Of a stretch of 46,588 bases of DNA, positions 28,296-36,097 are shown piece by piece. The number at the start of each line of letters is the position of its first letter. Position 1 is the first letter of the stretch. Made by a program: the position numbers and the translations under genes. The notes under the pieces are model-generated. The model was not told the DNA's origin. It ran no database searches and saw only the letters and a list, made by a program, of their open reading frames with translations. The DNA comes from Actinomycetota bacterium (lineage in GTDB: Bacteria; Actinomycetota; Coriobacteriia; Anaerosomatales; JAUXNU01), in assembly GCA_030682655.1 (NCBI GenBank), contig JAUXNU010000032.1:1-46588 (forward strand), in the 5' to 3' direction.

Positions 28296-29953
28296 GAAAC
28301 CACCGCCCCTTTGTCCGCGCTCGAGACGAACCGTGCGTAGCGCGCCATGTAGCCGGTTGTGATGCGCGGTTCGTGAGCCGTCCACGCCTCACGGCGTGCG
28401 GCGAGTTCCGCGTCCGAGACTTCAAGCTGGATAGTCCCGGCGTCGATGTCGATCGATACACGGTCGCCTTCGTGCACGAGCGCGATCGGCCCGCCGCTCG
28501 CGGCCTCCGGGCTGATGTGTCCGATCGAGGCGCCGCTCGTGGCGCCGCTGAAGCGCCCGTCGGTGATGAGCGCGACCGCATTGCCAAGGCCGATGCCCTT
28601 GATGGCGCTCGTCGGCGTGAGCATCTCCGGCATACCGGGGCCGCCCTTCGGGCCTTCGTAGCGGATCACGACGACGTCGCCCGCTTCGATCTTCCCGCCA
28701 AGGATTGCCGTCACCGCATCGTCCTCGCAGTCGAACACCCGCGCTGGTCCGCCGTGCTGGCGCATCTCTGCCGACACCGCGGAGCGCTTCACGACCGCGC
28801 CATCGGGCGCCAGGTTGCCGCGCAGCACGGCGAGACCGCCGATGGCCGCATAGGCATCGGCCACAGGACGCACCATTGCAGTGTCGGTGTTTCGCGCACC
28901 GTCAGCGATCTCGCCCATGGTGCGGCCATCGACGGTCAGCGCTTCGCGCTTGACCAGCCCGGCCGCGTCGAGCTCGTGCATGATCGCGGGGATACCGCCC
29001 GCGGCGTAGAGGTCCTGCATGTGGTAGTCGGATGACGGCGAGACACGCACCAGATTGGGTGTAACATCGCTTATCGCGGCCCAATCATCGAGGGTGATGT
29101 CCGCGCCAGCCTCGTGGGCGATGGCGATCAGGTGCAGCACCGTGTTTGTGGAGCCGCCGAAGGCCATGTCGAGCGTCATCGCGTTGCGGATGGCGTCGGG
29201 CGTCATGATCTGCCGCGCGGTCACCCCGGCCTCCAGCAACTCCATGATGGCAGCGCCCGCGCGCTTCGCAAGCCGAATGCGCTCCGAGTAGACCGCGGGG
29301 ATCGTCCCGTTGCCGGGAAGTCCCAGGCCGATCGCCTCGGTCAAACAGTTCATCGAGTTGGCTGTGAAGAGTCCCGCGCAGCTGCCGCAGGTCGGGCAGG
29401 CGGCGTCCTCCAGCTCGCGGAGATCGGCCTCGTCCATCTTCCCGGCGCTGACCTCGCCGACCGCTTTGAACACGGTGTCGAGGTCGACGTCCTTGCCGTG
29501 GAAGCGGCCGGCGAGCATCGGGCCGCCGGACACGACGACGGTCGGGATGTCGAGCCGGGCGGCTGCCATGAGCATGCCGGGGATGATCTTGTCGCAGTTG
29601 GGGATCATGACCATCGCGTCGAAGGCGTGCGCCTGGATGGCGAGTTCGACGCTATCTGCGATGACCTCGCGCGACGCGAGCGAGTAGCGCATGCCCGCGT
29701 GGTTCATGGCGATGCCGTCGCAGATGCCGATGGTCGCGAATTCGAGGGGGGTCCCGCCAGCCATGTAGATGCCGGCTTTGACCGCGTCGGCGATCTTGTC
29801 GAGCATCAGGTGGCCGGGAATGATGTCGTTGACCGAGTTGACGACGGCGACTATGGGCCGCGAGATCTCCTCGTCGGTGAGCCCGTTGGCCTTGAGCAGG
29901 CTGCGGTGGGGCGCCTTGGACACCCCTGCCTTCATGTGCTCGCTTCTCAGCAT
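28292..29953 (-). CDS. ilvD: Dihydroxy-acid dehydratase
   Basis: A 553-residue Fe-S dehydratase of valine and isoleucine synthesis. Cluster-ligand motifs are [12 protein letters not shown] and [28 protein letters not shown] and [15 protein letters not shown] are also present. Two adjacent ATGs (29956 and 29953) lie after GAGGGAAGGTGG, and either could be used. It is the first gene behind the T-box leader and promoter at 30.0-30.4 kb. Confidence 0.96.
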   Translation of the reverse strand: MLRSEHMKAGVSKAPHRSLLKANGLTDEEISRPIVAVVNSVNDIIPGHLMLDKIADAVKAGIYMAGGTPLEFATIGICDGIAMNHAGMRYSLASREVIADSVELAIQAHAFDAMVMIPNCDKIIPGMLMAAARLDIPTVVVSGGPMLAGRFHGKDVDLDTVFKAVGEVSAGKMDEADLRELEDAACPTCGSCAGLFTANSMNCLTEAIGLGLPGNGTIPAVYSERIRLAKRAGAAIMELLEAGVTARQIMTPDAIRNAMTLDMAFGGSTNTVLHLIAIAHEAGADITLDDWAAISDVTPNLVRVSPSSDYHMQDLYAAGGIPAIMHELDAAGLVKREALTVDGRTMGEIADGARNTDTAMVRPVADAYAAIGGLAVLRGNLAPDGAVVKRSAVSAEMRQHGGPARVFDCEDDAVTAILGGKIEAGDVVVIRYEGPKGGPGMPEMLTPTSAIKGIGLGNAVALITDGRFSGATSGASIGHISPEAASGGPIALVHEGDRVSIDIDAGTIQLEVSDAELAARREAWTAHEPRITTGYMARYARFVSSADKGAVVS

Positions 29954-30046
29954 CATCCACCTTCCCTCATAGGTGGCCCCCGATGGTGCCGCACGAGCCG
30001 CGCTTCCCGACCGGTCAACCGGCCGAGGGTGGTGCGAGGTTGGACG

Positions 30047-30106
30047 AAAAAGAACCGCGGACACGTGCGTCGTCCCTCGCCGGGACGAGAGCACTGCTCC
30101 CGCGGT
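30047..30106 (-). terminator. T-box terminator
   Basis: ACCGCGG, the 3' half of the T-box element, pairs with CCGCGGT. An inner CGTCCC/GGGACG stem sits inside, and TTCTTTTT follows on the minus strand. It is mutually exclusive with the antiterminator. Confidence 0.9.
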
Positions 30107-30383
30107 ACCACCCCGCTTGACCTGCGTTTCCTTGGAATCCATCTGCCCCAAGAACCGCAGATCCACTCGTACGGCAGGTAACGGATGCCACCGACCCGGC
30201 CTACTTGCCGTGACTCCCTGCGAAGGTCATCCGCGTGAGTGAAGTCGTCACTGCGTTCTTCCGGGTGGCTCGGGGGACAGTTTCGAGACGTCCTGCGTCG
30301 GGTTTCCACCTTCTCCCGACTCTCTGAAGCGAGGATTGGCCTCTACTTCTCCCCTTCAACGCCATTCGCGTTCTCAGTTGTAG
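30047..30383 (-). promoter_or_regulatory. T-box riboswitch controlling the ilv-leu operon
   Basis: On the minus strand, Stem I has a GCGTT/AACGC base, a GGGGA/TCCCC helix and a specifier loop with AGTA on the 5' side and GAAACTG (30284-30278) on the 3' side. Distal AGAGAG and GGTGG motifs follow. A Stem III (ATCTGC/GCAGAT) leads to the T-box element GGGGTGGTACCGCGGG (about 30099-30114). The canonical register of the specifier reads ACT; shifted by one base it reads CTG. Uncharged tRNA would favour the antiterminator over the terminator at 30054-30106. Confidence 0.93.
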
Positions 30384-30389
30384 GACGGG

Positions 30390-30418
30390 AGTATACGCCA
30401 CCCGACCTCGGGCAACAA
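30390..30418 (-). promoter_or_regulatory. Promoter of the ilv-leu operon
   Basis: On the minus strand a -35 TTGTTG (30418-30413) and a -10 TATACT (30395-30390) are spaced 17 bp. Transcription would begin near 30383, at the 5' end of the T-box leader. Confidence 0.8.
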
Positions 30419-30523
30419 CAGCAGAAACTGAACGGAGCGCGTCGGGCCACGGCAACTGTCGGCCGCCGACCGCCACTCTGCTACGACAGGATCTCCAAAC
30501 CAGCGACCACACCTGTGCGCCGC

Positions 30524-30637
30524 TCAATCATCATCCCGAGTCAGCCGCTTCGGCTCGCTACCGCCGCAGGTCAAGGTGAACATGGACGGGCTGTCGTTCT
30601 CGTCGGGCGCGACATACGACAGTGACGGTCGCGCGAC
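30524..30637 (-). pseudogene. Possible remnant of a TolB/PD40-type propeller gene
   Basis: A short open stretch with no good start or ribosome site ends in FTLTCGGSEPKRLTRDDD. This resembles the blade motif of TolB/PD40 propellers. It is the only coding-like signal I see between the T-box promoter (30418) and the putative immunity gene ending at 30688; the rest of that stretch shows nothing recognisable. Confidence 0.3.
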
Positions 30638-30687
30638 TCATCCGACCATCGTGTCACCACAGAACCAATTGGTTGGGAAGGACGATC

Positions 30688-31125
30688 TCATGCAGTCCCC
30701 TGGCCGTGGGATCCATCACGGTCAGTCCAATGTTTGCGTCGGTGGCTGTGTACTCGGCGATCCCATGCGCGCAGTGTTCGAGCTGCACGCCTCATCACCA
30801 GGGGTGACCAAGAGCAACCCTCGGATTCGAATACTGACTTGAGCACAGTCTCACAATCTCGGTAGCTCGAGGCACGCTTCGCCGAGACGGCTTTGATTGC
30901 CTGTCGGGCGATTCGCGGATAGAGGACAGCGGCCCGCCGCTCGTCGAGCAGACACGGATTGAGGCGCATCAAATCGGCCTCAAGACTGACTCCGAGTTCA
31001 GGTTCACCGCTTCTCAGCGACCAAGGCGCCGACAGATAGTCGACAACGACATATCGCAGTATCCCGGCGGCGCACATGACCACAAGTCCGAGCAGGCACC
31101 AGATGGCGTCGAGAAGACGGGTCAT
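30688..31125 (-). CDS. Putative immunity protein of the orphan RHS tip
   Basis: A 145-residue protein with one N-terminal membrane helix (about residues 4-27, AIWCLLGLVVMCAAGIL) and a basic, helical C-terminal part. No family recognised. Its ATG at 31125 overlaps the RHS tip's stop as ATGA, the same coupling seen at 45378/45381. Position directly behind an RHS C-terminal domain is the classical place for an immunity gene, so the role is inferred from context only. Confidence 0.55.
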   Translation of the reverse strand: MTRLLDAIWCLLGLVVMCAAGILRYVVVDYLSAPWSLRSGEPELGVSLEADLMRLNPCLLDERRAAVLYPRIARQAIKAVSAKRASSYRDCETVLKSVFESEGCSWSPLVMRRAARTLRAWDRRVHSHRRKHWTDRDGSHGQGTA

Positions 31126-31859
31126 CGGCAGGTCCGTACATACGTGTAGGTCTTCACGGCACTGACGACTTGCTTGTCTGTCGCAATGCGCCGGGTGAAC
31201 TGAAAGGTGCAGCGGTATCCAGAGTTGGTGAACAGCTTGCGCGTCTCCCAACCCGAAACCTTAAGATACGTTGCCTTCATCGTCGTCTCACGGTAGAGCA
31301 TCAGCCCAACGTGAGCCTTTCGTGCCTTCCATCCGGTTAGGTGCTTGCAGTACGCGTCCGAGACTCTGGCGAATGTACGGTCGACAACGCCAACCCACGA
31401 CAGGGCCGTGCCCACCTTGTTGATGAGTCCTCTCGCCGCCCTTGTCACGGCAGTCGCTTGAACACGAGTGGCGCAGTATCCCCAGAGACGGCTACTTGCC
31501 GCCGAAGCCGCGTACTGAGTGGCCATTGCATATAGCACCTGCCTCAGCACCCAGGAATGGATCTTGTAGGAAGGAATCCACCTCGCCCACAATGCCTGGG
31601 TGTACTCCCCGCTCGGATCCACCTTCCCCACCGGCTCGCCCGCGCAGTACTGGTACGCGCTCTCCTCGCGATCGGCCCGTGCCGGGTCCTTGGAGATGAA
31701 CTGCATGGTAGCAGGGTCGTAGTAGCGCTGCGAGAGGTAGTAGAGCCCCGAGTGCTCGTCGAAGGCGTAGCTCGCGTAGCGCAGCGGCTGGCGCGAGATC
31801 GCGGTCGCCTCCGGACCGTTGGAACCCCTCTCCCCTTGCCGGGCACGCGTGCCCGGCAC
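31122..31859 (-). CDS. Orphan RHS C-terminal tip (core fragment plus variable toxin-like domain)
   Basis: The frame carries the end of an RHS core, QPLRYASYAFDEHSGLYYLS then YYDPATMQFISKDPA and the hallmark VDPSG. A unique C-terminal region of about 150 residues follows that I do not recognise. No YD repeats or signal lie upstream; RHS homology stops near 31832. A GTG at 31859 is the only plausible start near the boundary and may not be used, so the tip could be a silent cassette. A long frame up to 32105 overlaps the next gene and lacks similarity. The region matches the paralogous core at about 46.0-46.1 kb. Confidence 0.6.
   Translation of the reverse strand: MPGTRARQGERGSNGPEATAISRQPLRYASYAFDEHSGLYYLSQRYYDPATMQFISKDPARADREESAYQYCAGEPVGKVDPSGEYTQALWARWIPSYKIHSWVLRQVLYAMATQYAASAASSRLWGYCATRVQATAVTRAARGLINKVGTALSWVGVVDRTFARVSDAYCKHLTGWKARKAHVGLMLYRETTMKATYLKVSGWETRKLFTNSGYRCTFQFTRRIATDKQVVSAVKTYTYVRTCR
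31837..31858. repeat. 22-bp perfect palindrome at the edge of the orphan RHS cassette
   Basis: Two 11-bp halves, TGCCGGGCACG and CGTGCCCGGCA, abut without a spacer. The repeat lies just where similarity to the other RHS core ends, and before the pRiA4b-like gene's stop. It could be a recombination scar, a REP-like element or a transcription barrier. Confidence 0.6.
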
Positions 31860-32037
31860 TTCGCACGAAGCTCCGATGGCCCCCGGCCCCCAGGACGGGA
31901 ACGCCGCCGGAACGGTCTCCGAGGTCGAGTCTCGCAGCGGACCCCCCGGAGGCAAGCGCAGGTTTCTTGATCCTTGGTGGTCTGACCTGCATGAGGGCGC
32001 GAAATGGGCGTGCGCACCATGCGTCCGAGTGAGCAAG

Positions 32038-33915
32038 CTAGCGATCGTAGCCCCCGGCCCGCCACTCCTCGAGTCGTCGCCGCGCGTTGAGGTCCGCCCG
32101 CCCAAGGTCGAACGCCGTCGGGTCGAACGGCCCGCCGTACCAGTGCCGGAACCCCTCCGGGTCCTTGGCGCGTGGATTCTTCATCGCGGCGAGAAACCCC
32201 GCATACCCCGACGTGCCCCCCACGTCTTCCGGCGGGCAGGCGTTGGCGCCTGCAATGCAGCGGGGATAGTCGGTCTCGTCGGCAGGTTCGCCGATGTTCT
32301 CGACTATCACGTCGTGCCGCCAGCCATCCCCGAAGTCGTATTCGTACTTGAACCGCTTCACACCTTGATCGAGGATCTCGTAGAGCATGACGGACTCCTC
32401 GTCCTCGTCCTCCTCACCGGGGAATCCGAAGTCGTCGGGATACCCGATCGATCTCTCGCCGACGGTGAATCGATGCAGGTGGCACTCCTCCCACCCCATG
32501 ACCGCATTGATGACGGAATGTAGCTCGCCCATAGTCACGTCATCCCAGACTTCGACTCGACGCCAGACTGCAGGTCGCACGTCTCGCAACGTGATCTTGA
32601 GCCGGACGATCATCTCGTCGCCGATGTACCCAACGTTGGCCTTCAGTTCCGGCGCGAGTTCGGTGACGAGCGCGTCGGTGCGCTGCAGGCACTCGACAAC
32701 GTCGACGTGTGACACCAACCCTGTCGCGCCGCACCAAAGCGCGAATTCCGAGATAAGTGACGCCGCGAGCACGACTACCACCTCTTCACCGGGGCGTGCA
32801 CCAGATCGCACGGCCTCGATGAAGGGATCCGCCGCCCGCATTGCCCCGTCAGGACCGAAGTACTGGGAGAACGACAACCCATCATCGCGGGTCGCCTTGT
32901 CGAACACGGCGCCGTCCCACTCATCCAATGTCTCCGGACCACTCCGGTCGAGGAACGCGATCCAGCCGTCCACGAGCATGCGCTCGATGTCGGCAGCCTC
33001 GGCATCAGGAGCGGGGCGGTGTTCCCAGAAGCGCTCGATCGCGTCTCGAGCGCTAACGCTCTCAGATGGGACGAAGCCCGGACCGTCAGTGTCACTGTCC
33101 GGCTCTTCCGGACCCAGATCGAACCCGATGAGCTCATCAAACAGAGGCGTTACCGACCACGGCACCGAGATCAAAGCAGCTACCGAGAGCGGCGCTAGAT
33201 CCTCGGCCGGGGCAATAAGGCCGAAATCCCGCAGCGGTGCCATGACGTAGGCATAGAGCGCCCACGCGCGCATGAGTTCGTATGGGAAGAAGTCGTCGCG
33301 ATCGCCGACCCACACATCGTCGTCGGTAGGCACTCGCTCGGCGAGCTCAGTGGCGGTGAACGGCCCTTCCCACTGGCGCATCGCCCACAACGTGGTCGCG
33401 ATGCCTTGCTGCATGACCGCATCCTCCGGGAGCAAGGCAGACAAGTATCCGAGGTTCAGTTTACCGAAGAATGCTCGAAACACGACGCCGAACAGATCGC
33501 CGATGCGCTCGGGGATTGCAAGTGCCGCCCCGGCCTTCGTCAGATGGAACCGGCCCTTGCGCTTCCGCACCAGTCCAGCGAGTTCAAGGGTCACGCGCAG
33601 GTGGTGCAAACGCGGGACGTCCTGCTCGTCGAGAACCTTGCGGCCTGCGACTATCTGGGCTCTCTCCGAGGAACGCACATCCATGGCCTCGAATACCCGG
33701 CCCACGAACGCCCGCTCGAGATTGCCGAGTGTCGCGGTCGCTCGCGGCGGGGCATCCGCGATGGCGGAAAGAAAGGTCTGCGCGTTGACGACCATCATGC
33801 AGGGCGAATACGCGTCTTGACCCAGGTCCGTACGAAGTCGCAGAACGCCGTTCTCGTTCGTGATCTCGGACTCGACGAGTCGCACGAACTGGGCGGGTGA
33901 GATGTGGCTGGCCAA
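32038..33915 (-). CDS. Large protein with C-terminal pRiA4b ORF-3-like domain
   Basis: A 625-residue protein. The last 180 residues form a plasmid pRiA4b ORF-3-like domain: VRLKITLRDVRPAVWRRVEV, EECHLHRFTVGE, YEYDFGDGWRHDV and the C-terminal GGPFDPTAFDLGRAD. The N-terminal 400 residues contain a winged-helix-like segment (LRVTLELAGLVRKRKGRFHL) but no family I can name. The TTG at 33915 follows AGGAG by 7 nt; an ATG at 33966 lacks such a site. The acidic linker GFPGEEDEDEES is notable. Such proteins are common in mobile or plasmid contexts; the function is unknown. Confidence 0.8.
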   Translation of the reverse strand: MASHISPAQFVRLVESEITNENGVLRLRTDLGQDAYSPCMMVVNAQTFLSAIADAPPRATATLGNLERAFVGRVFEAMDVRSSERAQIVAGRKVLDEQDVPRLHHLRVTLELAGLVRKRKGRFHLTKAGAALAIPERIGDLFGVVFRAFFGKLNLGYLSALLPEDAVMQQGIATTLWAMRQWEGPFTATELAERVPTDDDVWVGDRDDFFPYELMRAWALYAYVMAPLRDFGLIAPAEDLAPLSVAALISVPWSVTPLFDELIGFDLGPEEPDSDTDGPGFVPSESVSARDAIERFWEHRPAPDAEAADIERMLVDGWIAFLDRSGPETLDEWDGAVFDKATRDDGLSFSQYFGPDGAMRAADPFIEAVRSGARPGEEVVVVLAASLISEFALWCGATGLVSHVDVVECLQRTDALVTELAPELKANVGYIGDEMIVRLKITLRDVRPAVWRRVEVWDDVTMGELHSVINAVMGWEECHLHRFTVGERSIGYPDDFGFPGEEDEDEESVMLYEILDQGVKRFKYEYDFGDGWRHDVIVENIGEPADETDYPRCIAGANACPPEDVGGTSGYAGFLAAMKNPRAKDPEGFRHWYGGPFDPTAFDLGRADLNARRRLEEWRAGGYDR

Positions 33916-34032
33916 GCTGCTTCTCCTACTCTGGGCGATCGACACCGAACCACGCAAGCGTAGCATGTGCAAGGACGGTCCGGCGCTAGTCGGCTTTCGA
34001 AAGACCGCTCGACTGTGTCGGACCCCCGATGT

Positions 34033-34045
34033 ACACTCAGAGTGT
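34033..34045 (+). promoter_or_regulatory. Operator-like palindrome before vapBC
   Basis: ACACTC-A-GAGTGT is a perfect 13-bp odd palindrome 31 bp before the antitoxin ATG. This fits the autoregulatory operator usual for VapBC operons. It also lies upstream of the divergent gene starting at 33915. Confidence 0.5.
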
Positions 34046-34075
34046 GTATCTGCCGTGTGTATTGGAGCGTGCATC

Positions 34076-34372
34076 ATGGCCCGAGTCAACATCACCATCC
34101 CGGACGGCCTGCTCGACGACATCGACCGGACGGCGAGAGCCATCGGCCAGACGCGCAGTGGCTTCTTGCAGGAGGCTGGCGCACGCTACATCACCGCCAC
34201 CGCCGAGGAGCACGAGCGTGTCGAGCGCGCACAGCGCGTCGAGCGCGCCCGGCAACGTGCGCGCAAGATCGGTGATCGCCTGGCCCCCGGACCCGACGGA
34301 GCGACCCTGATACGAGAGCTTCGAGACGCTCCCCCACGGTTGACGCGCGAGGAGAACGCCGGCGATGTCTGA
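34076..34372 (+). CDS. Ribbon-helix-helix antitoxin (VapB-type)
   Basis: A 98-residue protein. The N-terminus ARVNITIPDGLLDDIDRTAR, followed by GQTRSGFLQEAG, is a ribbon-helix-helix DNA-binding domain. The charged helical tail (ERVERAQRVERARQRARK) would bind the toxin. The ATG at 34076 follows TTGGAG. It overlaps the PIN-domain toxin by 8 bp, the usual antitoxin-first arrangement. Confidence 0.85.
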   Translation: MARVNITIPDGLLDDIDRTARAIGQTRSGFLQEAGARYITATAEEHERVERAQRVERARQRARKIGDRLAPGPDGATLIRELRDAPPRLTREENAGDV

Positions 34373-34793
34373 CGACCTCCTAACCTGGACCCCAACCCCG
34401 CTGGTCGTCGATGCGTCTGTGGGCTTCAAGTGGTTCGCCACCCACGAGCCGGGTGCCGATGCCGCCGCTCGTGTTCTGGCCGAACATGGCGATGGACACG
34501 TTGCGCTCATGGTGCCGGAACACATGCTGATCGAGATCACCCACGCGCTCGGCCGGCGGCAGGCAGGCGATGAGCTTGCGACCGCCATCGACGCGCTCTT
34601 TGACTTCGAATTGTTTGTGATTCCCCTTGACCGCGACCTCCTCCGGGAAGCCGCCCGCATATCGACCGAAGAGCGCATCGCACTCTACGACGCCGTGTAC
34701 GTGGCGCTCGCTGCGCGGTTCGACGCCGAGCTGGTCACCGCCGACGCCCGCCAAGCCGCCACCCGGTCCTGTCGCGTGAAGCTGATCACGTAG
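34365..34793 (+). CDS. vapC: PIN-domain ribonuclease toxin (VapC-type)
   Basis: A 142-residue PIN protein. The four conserved acidic residues appear intact: Asp16 in VVDASVGFKW, Glu57 in MLIEITHALGRR, Asp109 in LYDAVYVALA and Asp127 in LVTADAR. This predicts Mg-dependent RNA cleavage, classically of tRNA or rRNA, neutralised by the upstream antitoxin. It overlaps the antitoxin gene by 8 bp and converges on the propeller gene ending at 34854. Confidence 0.88.
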   Translation: MSDDLLTWTPTPLVVDASVGFKWFATHEPGADAAARVLAEHGDGHVALMVPEHMLIEITHALGRRQAGDELATAIDALFDFELFVIPLDRDLLREAARISTEERIALYDAVYVALAARFDAELVTADARQAATRSCRVKLIT

Positions 34794-34808
34794 AGGCGGA
34801 GTGCCTCA

Positions 34809-34830
34809 GGTCGGCCGACTATCGCCGACC
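34809..34830. terminator. Hairpin between convergent vapC and propeller genes
   Basis: A 7-bp stem GGTCGGC/GCCGACC with an 8-nt loop lies in the 60-bp gap between convergent genes. No strong T-run follows, so it may be a weak bidirectional terminator. Confidence 0.4.
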
Positions 34831-34853
34831 GAGCGCGGCCGCTCTTCGCCGCC

Positions 34854-36059
34854 CTACAGCCCGCCGCCCGGCACGATCTCAGCGCGGCCAAGCCCATCGG
34901 GAGTGGCCCGGAGCACGGCGACCGGTTCTCCTTGGAAGGCGTTGCCCTCGACAAAGAGGATGTAGCGGCCGTCGGCGCTCCAACCGAGCGGGTACGTGTC
35001 GCGACGAACGGTGAGTGCGATCGGCGAGTTCGAACCGAGCTGGAGCGTGTAGGTGCGCGAGAATCCGTCGTCGCCCGAGGCCGAGTACGCGAGCAACCGC
35101 CCGTCGCCGGACACGTGAAGTGAGCCGTACATCACCGGCCTGGGCTGCTTCGACGCTCCCACCAGCAGGCGCATTCCGCTGCCATCGCGCGCAGACGTTC
35201 GCAGTTCACATGCGGTGCCGCTTCCGGGAACCGCGTAGATGAGCCCGTCCGCGCCCCATGCCACCTCGGTCGCGCCGACCCCCTTCACGGTCACGGTGGG
35301 GCCGCCGAGTTCGGCAATCGCAACGTCGCCGGCCTGCAGCAGTCCCGCGTTCGTCACGTAGGCGACCGACTTGCCATCGGGGGAATGCATCGGGGAATGA
35401 CCAACACCGAGAGTCGCCGGACCGGTCCCATCGCGAGCGACGCGACGTACCTCCGCGCGCTCCGGGGTCTCCACGGTGAACGCGAGCCACGACGAGTCCG
35501 GCGCCCAGGAGATCCGGGCGCTGTCGGCCGGGCCGGCGGTCCTGTCTTTGGCAGAGGCGACGTCCGTCAGATGCAGCTGGTGCTTGGATTCATTCACCCA
35601 GGCCAGCGTCTTGCCGTCCGGCGACAGCGAGAAGGTGCCGTCGGCAGCCTTCTCCACGACGCGGACCGGCTTGGTGCCGTCCTCCTTGGCCACCCACAGA
35701 CCGCCCTCGAAGCGGTACGCGAGGAGTGCGGCTCGCTTCACGGGCTTCGCGGGCCAGTCGACCGACCCCGCGGGACCATCGTTGGCCGTGTCGGGCGTGG
35801 ACGGCTCGCTGCCGGGATCGGCCGTGGTGGTGGTCGAGCTGGCCTCGGCAGAGGCGCTCGATGTCCCCTCGGCAGTCACCGGATCCTCGATCTTGTTGCC
35901 GGTCGGCCCGTCGGCCTCGCTCCCCATGCGCGGGACGTAGTAGTTGAGTAGCAGCGAGATCGCAAGGACGGCCACGGCGATGCCGATGCCGATCGCAGGG
36001 TGCTTCCGGATGCGCTCGAGAAACGACTCGGGCACGTCCCGGACCTCCGGCTGTTCCAT
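34854..36059 (-). CDS. Membrane-anchored TolB/PD40-like beta-propeller protein
   Basis: A 401-residue protein with a short cytoplasmic N-terminus and one membrane helix (about 23-42, AIGIGIAVAVLAISLLLNYY). A Ser/Thr-rich linker (SSASAEASSTTTTADPGS) leads to a propeller with repeated WxxD and SPDGK/SADGRYILF blades. The ATG at 36059 follows GGAGGAGGCGAC, 38 bp after the isocitrate dehydrogenase stop, so it is probably co-transcribed. The domain would face outward; no substrate can be inferred. Confidence 0.82.
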   Translation of the reverse strand: MEQPEVRDVPESFLERIRKHPAIGIGIAVAVLAISLLLNYYVPRMGSEADGPTGNKIEDPVTAEGTSSASAEASSTTTTADPGSEPSTPDTANDGPAGSVDWPAKPVKRAALLAYRFEGGLWVAKEDGTKPVRVVEKAADGTFSLSPDGKTLAWVNESKHQLHLTDVASAKDRTAGPADSARISWAPDSSWLAFTVETPERAEVRRVARDGTGPATLGVGHSPMHSPDGKSVAYVTNAGLLQAGDVAIAELGGPTVTVKGVGATEVAWGADGLIYAVPGSGTACELRTSARDGSGMRLLVGASKQPRPVMYGSLHVSGDGRLLAYSASGDDGFSRTYTLQLGSNSPIALTVRRDTYPLGWSADGRYILFVEGNAFQGEPVAVLRATPDGLGRAEIVPGGGL

Positions 36060-36097
36060 GTCGCCTCCTCCCGCAGATCGCGTCGCGCGTCGCGGCG

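Noticed and set aside
30576-30842. Plus-strand frame of 88 codons starting MDGLSFSSGATYDSDG
   Set aside because: It contains a YD-like phrase by chance, has no ribosome site, and runs antisense into the putative immunity gene.
31860-32105. N-terminal extension of the orphan RHS tip to 32105
   Set aside because: The translation lacks RHS similarity, is Arg/Gly/Pro-rich, and overlaps the end of the pRiA4b-like gene.
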